Under the pieces are notes generated by a model. The model saw nothing but the letters and a program-made list of their open reading frames with translations, made no database searches and was not told where the DNA came from. From Haplosporangium gracile (lineage: Eukaryota; Mortierellomycota; Mortierellomycetes; Mortierellales; Mortierellaceae), in contig JAAAUF010000899.1 of assembly GCA_015499985.1 (NCBI GenBank), positions 1-16,622 on the forward strand: DNA of 16,622 bases, in the 5' to 3' direction. A program made the translations under genes and the position numbers. This document shows, piece after piece, positions 1 through 9,404 of the stretch; positions within the stretch are counted from its first letter, which is position 1; each line of letters starts with the position of its first letter.

Positions 1-268
1 AATGGCTCCCTTGGGCTTTTTACTGGAGAAATAAAATTGCGTACGAAAAAAAAAAAAAATCTGCTTTTCATTCGTATCTAGTTTTATTATGTCTTCCATT
101 GAAGCTGCAAGGCGCGGCGGCAATTATTGGGCAGAGCCAGGTTGTGAACCGGACTGCGACTGGTGGATGGCGCTCGGAAGGGTTTGATTTGTAGCACCTT
201 TTCACTATCAAATGTCTCCATTGAACTTTTCGCCAAAGAAATAAAAACGTGCACAAAAAAAAAAATGC
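1..268 (+). repeat. Diverged direct repeat pair (1-50 and 211-260)
   Basis: Bases 1-50 and 211-260 align without gaps at an offset of exactly 210 bases, with 36 of 50 identical. Both begin AATG-CTCC-TTG, pass through CTTTT and AGAAATAAAA, and end in a poly-A run. Of the 14 differences, 11 are transitions. A shorter related piece (ATGTCTTCCATTGAA) occurs at 90-104. The left copy is cut by the window edge, so the unit could be longer. Confidence 0.5.
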
Positions 269-828
269 TACAAAAATGAATGACATCGGTCTTTGGATTT
301 TGACGCCAAATTTGGTCCACTCCTCATACCTTGAATTTGTTTTGACAGACTCAATTTTGATATGACCATTCGAGAAGTAAAATGAAAGAGTGTTGGGACA
401 AGTGGAGGCTGCGCAAGCAATGCAAATGAGGAACAATCGAGAGCTGGAAATACTTGAATGAATAAGCAAGCAGTAAAAGGCGGAGACTGGACAAGTATGT
501 CAAAGTGACGACCGCTTCCAATGGAAAGTATGTCGAAAAAAACCATTGGAGACACTCATTCGTGATGATAATGAAAGTATAACCACCAACATTATCCAGA
601 AGCTTGCTATTTTATTCCTTTGACAAGAACCAATAGTTGAGCATGAACAGTAATGGAGAATGATGCCCCTGGTTCTAGTTTTTTCTCTTTTTTTGACAGT
701 CAATGAATAACAGGGGAAGGTAGGCGCCGAGCAATCTTTGTACACTTTACTGCGAGGGGTATTCTCCGTGGGCCCTGTCCTTCTTCTCTTTCTTCTGTCT
801 CAGTGGAACGATGTCCCGAGACTTTTTT

Positions 829-858
829 TTTTGACAGCTCACGTCTCACCTGTCAAAA
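829..858. repeat. Perfect 9-bp inverted repeat TTTTGACAG / CTGTCAAAA
   Basis: The left arm is 829-837 and the right arm 850-858, separated by 12 bases. The arms match perfectly. Two similar pairs follow: TGTCAAAAA at 948-956 facing TTTTTGACA at 971-979 (14-base spacer), and TTGACA at 1554-1559 facing TGTCAA at 1570-1575. A compact version, TTGAC-A-GTCAA, lies at 693-703. Confidence 0.6.
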
Positions 859-1463
859 TAAAATAGCGCAAAAACTGAGTTTTGTTTTCTTTGTTTGCGG
901 CATTTTTCAAACGAGAGGGAATGAACGAGGGACGAGAGCATTGAACATGTCAAAAATGAGGCATTTTGCTTTTTTGACAACCTCGGGCTGTGGCCAATCA
1001 TCATGCATACGAGATAATGACAACCTCTGCCTCTTCTCTCTTTCCCTCTCCGCTCCTTATTCTCGCTTCTCCCTGTCTGTCTGTTTCTCCCTGCTTGTTC
1101 CCTTGTGTTCTCTCTGCGGCGCATTTTCCTTTCGCGGCTCTACCCGTCTCGTGCTCTTCATTTTTTTTTTCTTTTTTTTATTCATTCACGAGTCCGCATG
1201 CATTTTTGTTTACGCTTTCAGCCTTTTCTTGTGCTTGATTGGAAGAGAGGGACGGGACTCGAATAGGTCAGTAGCTGAATGTTCCTTTTTCTTTAGGTTG
1301 TTGACCCGGGATGACATCAATTCGCGCCTTTATGCTCTTTTCTCTTACTGGAAAATGCACAGAAAGAATAGAATGATTGTTATTCCACAGGATATCAGAC
1401 AAAATCACCCAGCCGATGCAACGGACATTAGCCTCCTGTAGTTGTTTGCCAACATCCACTTAC

Positions 1464-1494
1464 TTATTCATTCATTTATTCATTCATTCAATTC
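1464..1494 (+). repeat. ATTC tetranucleotide microsatellite
   Basis: Imperfect ATTC/CATT repeats. Related stretches recur at about 1882-1930 (with CACTC/CATTC variants) and about 1955-1978. All lie on the pyrimidine-rich strand ahead of the transporter start. Confidence 0.7.
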
Positions 1495-1779
1495 CTTCTC
1501 TCCTTCCATGCCCTGCCTTCCCTTTTGTTTGTTTATTCCCTCACGCTTATTTTTTGACATACTTGAGGCTGTCAAGTGTTTGCCCCCCTCCTCGCCTTTT
1601 TACTTCCTTCTTTATTCTCTTCACTCCCCATACCGTTCTCTCTCACCCCTCACGAACCCCATCTCAATCCTCCCTGGCAATTCCATATAAGGGTGAACCT
1701 TCTCCCCCTTCTTCCTTCTTTTTTTCTTCCTCAAACTATCATACCTCACCCTTGTTCAATTAGCCCCCTTCCCCTTGTT

Positions 1780-1827
1780 CTCTCCCTCTCCCTCTCCCTC
1801 TCCCCCCTCTCTCTCCCCTCTCCCTCC
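1780..1827 (+). repeat. CTCCCT-type polypyrimidine microsatellite
   Basis: Nearly pure C/T tract with about four consecutive CTCCCT units followed by irregular CT repeats. It forms the core of a long pyrimidine-rich stretch upstream of the zinc transporter. CT-rich tracts ahead of starts are common in filamentous fungal promoters. No TATA box or Zap1-type zinc-response element (ACCTTnAAGGT) was seen. Confidence 0.6.
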
Positions 1828-2065
1828 ATCGACACTTCTTAGACCAGCCTGGAGAAGAAGGAAAAAAAGAGGCGCGGATTCTTCATTCAGTCATTCACTC
1901 ACTCTCTCACCCGCTCATTCGTCCATTCACAACTTCCATTACTCTTTCTTCTTTCTTCATTCATTCATTCTTTCGTTCTTTGTGTTCGTGCGACCCTACT
2001 CGAACAATTGATACCCACCAATACGCACATCCGTCTTCACCCTCAGTAATACTCAACAAACAAGG

Positions 2066-4274
2066 ATGCCCAAGCTGTCTCGGTCGGGAAGGATTATTAT
2101 CCTGCTAGTGTTGAACATTGTGATGTTTCTGGCAGAGATCATTGTCGGCTACATGACGGGCTCCCTGGCGCTGATCGCCGATGCCTTCCATATGCTATCC
2201 GATGTCCTCTCTCAGATCATCGCCCTCTACGCCATCCGTGTATGTATCCTTGCTCTTACCTTGTTCTTTTTTCTTATTGCATTCCGTCGTGATGTCTACC
2301 CATCCATGTTACAACAAACAACTAACACACTTTATTCGTGTCAAAATTTTCTTTCTTTCTTTCTTGTCCTATAACAACAGCTCGCAGCAAAGACAAAGTG
2401 GCAATCGACATTGTCGTACGGATGGCAGCGAGCAGAGCTGTTGGGAGCACTATACAACGGAGTCTTCCTTCTTGCCCTCTGTTTGACCATTCTCTTGGAT
2501 GCCATCCAACGGTTCTTCAAGGCCGAAGGTACACGCACATAATCATGGCAACAATAACAAACAATTGTGCTACGACTGCAATACAATTTACGGAGGTGTC
2601 TGTCTCCATCCATCCAACAATAATTTTGAAGTCCTAAAGCGGTTACAGCATATAAAAAAAAAGCCTCATTCACTTACCAAGTATATCCACATTCTTCTTT
2701 TACATTGAAATAGTCATTGAGAATCCAAAGCTAGTGTTGATTGTCGGTGGGATTGGCTTGTTGTGCAATCTCCTCGGCTTAGTTCTGTTCCATGATCATG
2801 CAGGTCATGGACACAGTCATGGTCACAGCCATTCTCATACCACTAACCACAGCCACTCACACGAGAAATCTCATTCCGAGAAACCAAAAAGCACGGTCCA
2901 GACTTCTGCTTCTTCCCCGGTCTCGTCCTCCCCTTCCTCGGATAGTCCTCACTCTAATGACGGTACATCAAGTCCTCCACTCCGCTATGAATCATCGCTC
3001 GACAGGATCTCGCCTCTAAAGCAGACCAGCCTCCATAACCTTCAACAAGCTGCCTCGGATGTCCAGAGACAGATGGAGAACGAGGAACGCTACAACCAGC
3101 AGGAGCAGGCATCGAGGAATGACAAGAGCGAAGTGGATGAGACTGTTGTGGATATTAGCGGTTCTCACGACCATTCCCACCAGTATAACCACGACCATGA
3201 TCACGACCACAGCCATGCCAACAAGAAGGCCATGAAGCCTTCTGGCGAGGATCTCAATATGCGCGGTGTTTTCTTGCATGTCCTTGGAGATGCCTTAGGC
3301 TCTGTTGGCGTCATTTTTTCTGCGCTTTTCATCTGGTTGACCGACTTTTCTTGGAAGCAGTACATGGATCCTGTCATTAGGTAAAACAATAGATCGAGAA
3401 CATGCTCGTTATTAACATTGTTCTGTTTTTGTTTTTATTTTTTGCCCTGCGCCCAAGGTAAAGAAAGACGCATGCTAACTCTTTTTTTTTTTTCTTTCTT
3501 CTCTCGCATCGCCCTTTCCTCTTTCTTTCCCTACCTTCGTCTCATTGCCTCCCCCTTTCTTGTAAAAGTATTTTTATTACGGGAATCATCATCCACTCTG
3601 CATGGCCCCTCGTCCGGTCAGCCTCATTCATCCTCCTCCAGGGCGTCCCCGTCGGGGTTGACATTGAAGAGATCCGTAAAGAGATTAAGGCCATCCCCGA
3701 TGTGATTTCAATCCACGATTTGCATATCTGGCAATTGACCAATATCAAAATGGTCGCGTCTCTTCATGTTCTCGTCACCAACCAAGAGGCCTTTGAGCGT
3801 GTTTCGCGAACCGTCAAGACGATCATGCATCGTGCCGGTGTTCATTCTACGACTATCCAACCAGAGTTTCCCGGGATGCATCCGTACCTGGCACAGGCAA
3901 TCAAATCGAAGGATACGTTGAGGTTGAGGAAGTATTTGTCGGAGGATGATGCGAAGCATTTGTTGGCGACTGGGTCTTCTCCTTCCTTTGGTGTTGCTGG
4001 AGCGGCGCAGAGTGGGGAGTCTTTGCCAAGCGGGTCGACGAGTCAGCCCATGTTTACTCTGCAGGGTCCTGATGGTACCCCCGTTGCCATTGCTGCTGGA
4101 TTCGAGACTGCTAATGGAGCTGGAGCTGGAGGTCTTGAACAGGTGCCTGGCAGCAGTTTGGTCCTTATTCCTGACGACGACAACAAGGATGATTTAAACT
4201 GTGCGCTCCTCTGTGCCGATGGCGAGGAGGCCTGTGATGTTGGTAGTTGTTGCACACAGCCTGTCAAGAGGTAG
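2066..4274 (+). CDS. ZRC1: Vacuolar zinc/H+ antiporter, cation diffusion facilitator family (ZRC1/COT1 type)
   Basis: Four exons, 2066-2239, 2381-2528, 2714-3380 and 3569-4274, give 564 aa. Splice sites are GT-AG and joins are in frame (phases 0, 1, 2). The family moves Zn2+ (sometimes Co2+ or Cd2+) out of the cytosol into the vacuole in exchange for protons. The expected four zinc ligands are present: H42 and D46 (FHMLSD, TM2) and H296 and D300 (HVLGD, TM5). The long cytosolic loop carries two His clusters (about 134-160 and 259-275) split by a Ser/Pro-rich linker. The fourth exon supplies the last helix and the C-terminal domain (HDLHIW motif). The tail ends with five Cys (541, 545, 552, 557, 558), a possible extra metal site. 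The start is the first ATG, directly before the first helix. Yeast Zrc1 is shorter (442 aa); the extra length is mostly loop and C-terminal low-complexity sequence. Confidence 0.93.
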
Positions 4275-4524
4275 AGAGGGAAAGAATTCCTCTGTAGATT
4301 TTTTTTTTATTTATCCTTTTATTACCTTGTATTATTTGTAGGATGAACCAAGAAAAGCGTTTTCTCATCCCATCATATTTATTTTCATTTCAAAACATAT
4401 TAAAAGAAAAAAAAGGGTCTGTATTTACAAGTGTTGTTTTGTTTGGGCAGAAAGAGAAACTACATGTTTGTTATGGTTGGGAACGAGAAGAAGTGGCGTG
4501 AGACAAAAAGAAATAGAAAAAGGT
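4275..4524. terminator. Shared 3' region of convergent genes with interleaved poly(A) signals
   Basis: A 250-base spacer lies between two convergent genes. On the + strand, ATTAAA at 4399-4404 is the best poly(A) signal candidate for the zinc transporter. On the - strand, AATAAA at 4378-4383 is the candidate for the J-protein gene. Each signal lies beyond that of the opposite gene, so the two transcripts should overlap at their 3' ends. Confidence 0.5.
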
Positions 4525-5807
4525 TTAGGAGAGGAGCTTCTTGAGCTCGACCTTCTGGGCAGCAGTCAAAGTAGTCGGGAACTTGACCGCAAACTTCACA
4601 ATCAAATCACCCTTCTGACCCGGCTTCTTGGAAATCGGCATCCCCTCCCCTGGGAACCGTTCCTCCTGGCCCGGTTGAATAACCCTCGAACTGCTTGCAG
4701 AAACCGGCAGCGATCGTCCATCAAGCGTCTTGACAACCTTTGAAAACCCGCCCGTCAAGGCCTCAAGCAGCGTCAATTCCAAACTCATCACGAGATCGTC
4801 TCCCTTTCTCGTAAAAACCGGATGCGGTTTCTCCTCAAGCGTGAAAACAATATCCTGAATAGTTCCGTTAGGGTACTCGTCTCCCTCCCGAGGGAAGCGA
4901 ATCTTGGTACCGGCTTTCCAGCCGGGTTTGACGTCAATGGTGAGAATCTTGTCGGAGGTGCGACCGCTGCTGGGGTTGGTGACTTTTCGGGTGACTTTGA
5001 GCCGTTTTGTGACGCCTTTAGCCAGGTCTTCGAGGGAGACTGCGAGGGATCGTTCCAAAGCTGGAGGTTTCTCGGGCTCGGTGTGGGGTTGTGCTGGACG
5101 GGCTCGTCGACCCCCGCCTGGCATGCCACCCATGCCACCCATACCTCCCATATTCCCCATACCTCCCATACCTCCCATACCTCCAGGCATGCCGCCACGA
5201 CCTCCAAAGCCACCCCCACCACCCATATCGTCATCCTCATCCATCCCCATCCCATGCATCCCTCCTCCGCCACCACCTCCACCAAAGGACGCAAAGAACT
5301 GCTTAAAGATATCCTCTGCATCCGTTGGTCTGAACCCACCGCCACCCCCACCAGTCGAGAACGTGAATGCGGGACCTCCTCCTCCTCCTCCTCCTCCTCC
5401 AGGGAATCCTCCAAAGCCGCCACCTCCACCAAAGCCACCGGCTCCGGGAGGTGGAGGTCCACCGCCCTTGAGACCTTCTTCACCGTACTGGTCATAGACT
5501 GTACGCTTGTTCTTGTCAGAGAGAACCTCATATGCCTCTGAGATGTCGTGAAACTTTTTCTGTGCGTCCTTTGCCGAGTTCTAAAACACCATTGAAAAAA
5601 GAAGAGTTAGTTGTACAATTTTTTGGCAAGAAAAAGCGATAGGTCGATGTGAGGTGATGTGGGAGTAGATAAAAGACAATAAGAAGAGAAAAGAGGCTTT
5701 ACCTTGTCGGGGTGGTATTTGAGGGCGAGTTTGCGATAGGCTTTCTTGATCTGGTTGTCATCTGCGTCCTTGGAGACTCCGAGGATCCCGTAATAATCTG
5801 CGCCCAT
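4525..5807 (-). CDS. SIS1: Class B J-domain co-chaperone (Sis1/DNAJB1 type)
   Basis: Two exons on the - strand, 5807-5703 and 5580-4525, with a 122-nt intron placed right after the HPDK motif, give 386 aa. The J domain (residues 1-70) contains the HPD triad at 32-34, which stimulates the Hsp70 ATPase. A long Gly/Phe- then Gly/Met-rich region (about 73-192) includes poly-Gly runs and GGM repeats. The C-terminal half (from about 212) holds the two beta-sandwich substrate-binding domains, including a [15 protein letters not shown] stretch, and the dimerisation tail. There is no Cys-rich zinc-finger domain, which separates it from class A (Ydj1) proteins. It probably acts in cytosol and nucleus with Hsp70 in folding and disaggregation. 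The promoter is shared divergently with the PARN gene. No clear tandem nGAAn/nTTCn heat-shock element was recognised. Confidence 0.95.
5127..5190 (-). repeat. 9-bp minisatellite encoding GGM repeats
   Basis: On the + strand the unit reads about CATACCTCC or CATGCCACC, repeated seven or so times with one CATATTCCC variant. On the coding strand it encodes the Gly-Gly-Met repeats of the J-protein linker. The codons vary between units, so this is an ageing tandem expansion rather than a fresh one. Confidence 0.75.
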
Positions 5808-6504
5808 CTTTGTATTCTTTTTTATCTTGTGTTCTGACTGCTTGCTGTTTGTGGTGCAAAAGGTTGATATGCGGTGTTGGAGTGCTGTAATTTGTGTGAG
5901 AGAGGATGGATAAGGAAGGAGGAATGGGAAGAAGGAAGTGAAGGAGAAAGAAGAGAAGAAAAGAGTATGATGTAGTGCTGTTTTTGAGGGAGCTTATGAC
6001 ATTTTTTTTTCGGTTTGTCTCAAAATGATGGATCAGTCAGTCTCTTAAGGAGTACGAGAGGCGCGTATCCGTCCATGAGGATGGCGGATAGGCGGGACAC
6101 CATATGGATCGAAAGGCATATCTGTGAGTCTGTGGGCTCTAAACTCTATGGATACACATCGGTGACCAGAATTTACTTCTGGTAGTACGAAGGGCGAACT
6201 TGACCAAGATACTGAGCACGCCTTTTTTTTTCAATTTTGCTCTCGTGTGCTTCGTTATGACCAGCATGTTCGTTAACCCTGCGTGCGCATGGAACAACCA
6301 AGTGTGACGCGCTTCTGAAGCCACGTCTACAAGTTTGGAGGGGTAGAACAACAACATGTCTGAAGGCGATCTCAAGCTCCACCTCTCTGCCGCTCCCAAG
6401 GAACCAGGAAAGAAAGACTGATTATCCACAGCCTCGACAGACAGGATCAGACTCTCGCAAGCAACAAATAACCATCAGTTCACAAAGGACAAGACCTAAA
6501 CAAC
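5808..6504. promoter_or_regulatory. Divergent promoter between the J-protein and PARN genes
   Basis: About 700 bases without a main gene. Nearest the J-protein start (about 5897-5966) the - strand is a pyrimidine tract, as seen ahead of other genes in this window. A perfect inverted repeat CCAGAA-TTTAC-TTCTGG lies at 6166-6182. The PARN side contains a short upstream ORF (6356-6421). No TATA box was recognised for either gene. Confidence 0.5.
6356..6421 (+). CDS. Upstream ORF of the PARN gene (21 aa)
   Basis: ATG at 6356 in the context ACAAC-ATG, close to the CAAC-ATG at the PARN start. It runs 21 codons (MSEGDLKLHLSAAPKEPGKKD) to a TGA, ending 83 bases before the PARN ATG. The peptide is of mixed composition rather than low complexity. 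If the transcript starts upstream of 6356, this would be a classic translational-control uORF. The transcription start cannot be determined from sequence, so the call is tentative. Confidence 0.35.
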   Translation: MSEGDLKLHLSAAPKEPGKKD

Positions 6505-9404
6505 ATGGAGATTCTCAAGGAAGATTTCGAGGCAAAGTTGCCAAAGCTCCAAAAGGCAATCTCAAAGTGCGACTTCATCTCCATGGACACCGAAATGTCC
6601 GGCCTCTCCACACCCCAGAACTCCCATCGCCACCCGGACAGTCTTTCGACCCGCTACTCAAAAGTCTCTGCCAGCGCCAACGAGTTTTTGGTGGTCCAAC
6701 TCGGGATCTGTTGTTTCACTTGGTCCGACACGCTTGGAGCGTATGAGGCTCGACCCTTTAACTTTCCTTGCTTTCCTTCGAATGATGATGAGGCCAAGTC
6801 GGGGGAAAGGTTCTTTTCAAGTCAGAGCAGCAGTTTGGAGTTTTTGTTGAAGAACCATTTTGATTTCAACAAGTGGATTCGTCATGGAATTCCGTATTTG
6901 ACTCGGAGGGAAGAGGAGGATTATATCGTTAGGAAGACTGAGAAAGAAAAGGCTTTGGCCAACTCGAATCAGCATGATATCCCTATCGACGACCGCAACA
7001 GAGTCTTTGTCGAGTCCACAATGTAGGTCTTTTATACAACGGGTCTCTGCGTGTCCTACCCATGCAAAATCGCGCTCAGTGTCTAACATATCCCCCAATA
7101 CTACAATTCGAAACCAATATAGTGCGAGAATCAAGGAGTGGCTCGCAAGCACAGACGGACTCGACAATGAGGAATTGACCATCCCTGCCAACAACGCCTT
7201 CTACAGGAGATTGGTCCACCAAATGATCAGGACAGAATTCAAGAGCGAACTCGACAGCACATCCAACGCACATGAGCGCACCATGACCCTCCGACGCATG
7301 ACAGACAAGATCAAGAAGGAAAAGGAGGATGCCAAAATTGCCCGTCCACCCAAACTCAACCTCCGTAGAGTTCTCGATATGATCTCGGAGGCCAAAAAGC
7401 CCCTCATTGGACATAACTGCTTCTTGGATCTCATGCAGATTACACAGCAGTTTCTGTGGGATTTGCCCGTTGAGCTAGATGATTGGAAGCGCGCTCTGAG
7501 CCTCGAGTGGGAGACGTACGTCTTGCTATTTTGTTGTGTCGTGTTGTTGTGTTGAGTTGTATGTTGAAAGTGTGGTGTGACACGACTATTGGGTCCGCAT
7601 ATTAACAATGCAAGTTTCGACCTCTATATGATAGTGTGATTGATACGAAGCACCTCGCAACGCACCCTTTAATTAAGCAGCACTTGGACAACTCGGGACT
7701 CGATCTGGTCGACAGGACTGTGCAGAGACGCCCCTTTTCCACTGTCGGACCCAAAATCGGTACGAATCATGATCCATATGTCTCTTTTCAAATCCTTCGC
7801 AGTTGTTTGATCGGAAAGGATTGACCATGATATTCCTATCTGATATTGTCATATTGAACTAATTAGTGATGGCGAAGGACTATGATCGCTATGTCATTGA
7901 GCCTGTCAAGGAGACAGAGACCCCTCCTCCTTATGTGCCCGGCACCTTCATTACTGGCTTTGTCCGCAACGATAACAAAACGTTCAAGAGCAGCGATGCT
8001 CCTGCCAGTACCAGCCCTGATACCCCTGCCGCTGTCAAATCTGATGCATCAGCTGATGCCGGCTCAAAGGCTCCAGAGATTGACGCTGCTTCTACTCCTG
8101 CCGCTGCAGCAGACACTGCCCCCGGAACTAATCCCGCCACAGCTCTTGCCAACCCTGTTCTCAGTTCTGGATCCAACAATGCGAAATACCATGAAGCTGG
8201 ATACGACGCCTTTATCACTGGACAAGCGTACCTCCGTTTTGCAGGATATATCCTCAAGGAGCGCCAAAGAATGGATGACGAGGAATTGGAACATGCACGG
8301 AAAAAGCGCAGGGTCGGCAGTTCGGATGGGTTGACCATGGAGGCTGATGCTACATCGACCACTCTGGGAGATGCCAGCGAGGTCAAGGATGTTGAGAAGG
8401 CTGCCGAGACGACCGTCACCGAGGACAAAGACATGGAGGTCGAGGATGGAGAGGTTGAGGAGACACCGATGGAGAAGAAGGCGATTCTGGAGAAGCGAAA
8501 GCGTGAGATCATGGAGAACCCAACACATGACTTTTTGGCCGATAAGGAGTTGCAGGAGTACTATAACAAGTTGCATGTGATGCGGTCTGATTTCCCCGTC
8601 CTGTACTTGGCCGGCCCCGACCCAGAACCCGAGGATCGTCCATATTCATACATGCTCCGGAACATTCATTCTTCGATCCAGTCTTCGACACTGTTCCACC
8701 TCTTTGAGCAGTACAACCCTTACACCTTCACATGGACGGATGATAATACTGCTTGGATCCAAATCAGCAAGTTTGCACCTGTACCTCCCGGCGAAGAGTC
8801 GGAGAGACTGCCCTATGAACTCAAGCCCTTGCCTCTTGGTCGTCTTGGAGAGGAGTATGTCAATCCTTTCTATATTGGAGATGACGCCAAGGCTAAACAA
8901 GGTCGCGATATGGGTATTGTTTCCGAAGCTGCAGACATTGAGATAATTACATGGAAGCAGTGGTATGATGAGAGGGAAGCACGGGAGCGTCAGCAGCGCG
9001 AAGCTGCAAGAGCACAGAGGGAGTCACAGGGATCTCAGCACCAACAGTTCCGCAAGAATCCATTGAAGAAGCCCTTCCGTGCTCCCTTCACACCTCCAGG
9101 TATGACGACTCTACTTTTCTTTCTTCTCTAGCAGTGTTTATGTTTGTTTGTATTAGTCATTTTGTTCTATGCGCTAAAAAAATTAGTGAGATGGATGACA
9201 TAACCCTCTAACCTTATCTGTGTTACCCTTTTTTTTGCTACTCAACACTCGGTAATTATTTTAGTGTCAACACCCACATCTGAGTCACCTGCGGCCTTTG
9301 CTGCAGCCCCCGCTCTCCTCAACAACAACAACGACAGCAAGCCTGAGACCATTGCGGGAAGCAAGCGCAAGCATGATGGAGAGGGAGAACAAGGACGTGA
9401 ATAG
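6505..9404 (+). CDS. PARN: Poly(A)-specific ribonuclease, PARN type (DEDDh 3'-5' exonuclease)
   Basis: Five exons, 6505-7022, 7123-7515, 7635-7759, 7867-9099 and 9265-9404, give 802 aa with in-frame GT-AG joins (introns 100, 119, 107 and 165 nt). PARN enzymes shorten poly(A) tails of mRNAs and trim oligoadenylated ncRNA 3' ends. The catalytic residues of the family are all seen: D28 and E30 (MDTEMSG), D275 (GHNCFLDLM), H454 and D459 (HEAGYDAFITG). The middle region (about 173-215) corresponds to the R3H segment. An RNM-like RNA-binding region lies at about 603-648 (TFTWTDDNTAWIQIS). A basic cluster ARKKRRV (489-495) and the C-terminal SKRKHDG look like nuclear localisation signals. An Ala/Ser/Pro-rich insertion (about 385-440) enlarges the nuclease domain relative to human PARN. 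The start context is AACAAC-ATG and the N-terminus aligns with the family without extension. Confidence 0.93.

Larger units (their letters stand above)
340..1576. promoter_or_regulatory. Cluster of TTTTGACA motifs on both strands
   Basis: Exact TTTTGACA occurs on + at 340-347, 691-698, 829-836, 972-979 and 1552-1559, and on - at 851-858 and 948-955. One-mismatch or shorter forms lie at 498-504 (-), 619-625 (+) and 1570-1575 (-). Only two more exact copies were noticed by eye in the remaining 15 kb (about 2339-2346 and 12250-12257, both as TGTCAAAA). The core TGACA(G) is the type of site bound by TALE homeodomain proteins in eukaryotes. Assigning it to such a factor here is inference. It could instead be a remnant of a short repeat family. 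Confidence 0.4.
1..2065. other. Long intergenic region left of the zinc transporter
   Basis: No convincing protein-coding gene is visible. The open frames here are low-complexity (Ser/Phe/Leu-rich readings of CT tracts) or lack recognisable domains. The first 600 bases are A-tract rich, with AATAAA-like stretches at about 29-35 and 239-245 that may be the 3' end of a gene lying further left. From about 1020 the + strand becomes strongly pyrimidine-rich up to the transporter start. The region also holds diverged direct repeats, a cluster of TTTTGACA motifs and several microsatellites, listed separately. It probably combines promoter/5'UTR of the transporter with repeat-derived or fast-evolving DNA. 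A non-coding RNA or a strongly diverged gene cannot be excluded. Confidence 0.6.

Noticed and set aside
803..1441. 212-codon open frame on + in the left region
   Set aside because: It is rich in Phe/Ser/Leu from CT tracts, has no recognisable domain, and overlaps the TTTTGACA inverted repeats. It is most likely a chance frame in pyrimidine-rich DNA.
4822..5541. Long + strand open frames of up to 239 codons opposite the J-protein gene
   Set aside because: They are antisense shadows of the Gly-rich repeats (His/Thr/Pro-rich readings). The - strand encodes a clear full J-protein.
6166..6182. CCAGAA-TTTAC-TTCTGG as a heat-shock element for the J-protein gene
   Set aside because: Heat-shock elements need GAA and TTC units spaced by two bases. 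Here the spacing is five and no adjacent third unit fits, so only the inverted repeat is reported.
6139..6429. 96-codon - strand frame in the divergent promoter
   Set aside because: It has no domain or splice context and lies in the leader region of the PARN gene. Nothing supports it as a gene.
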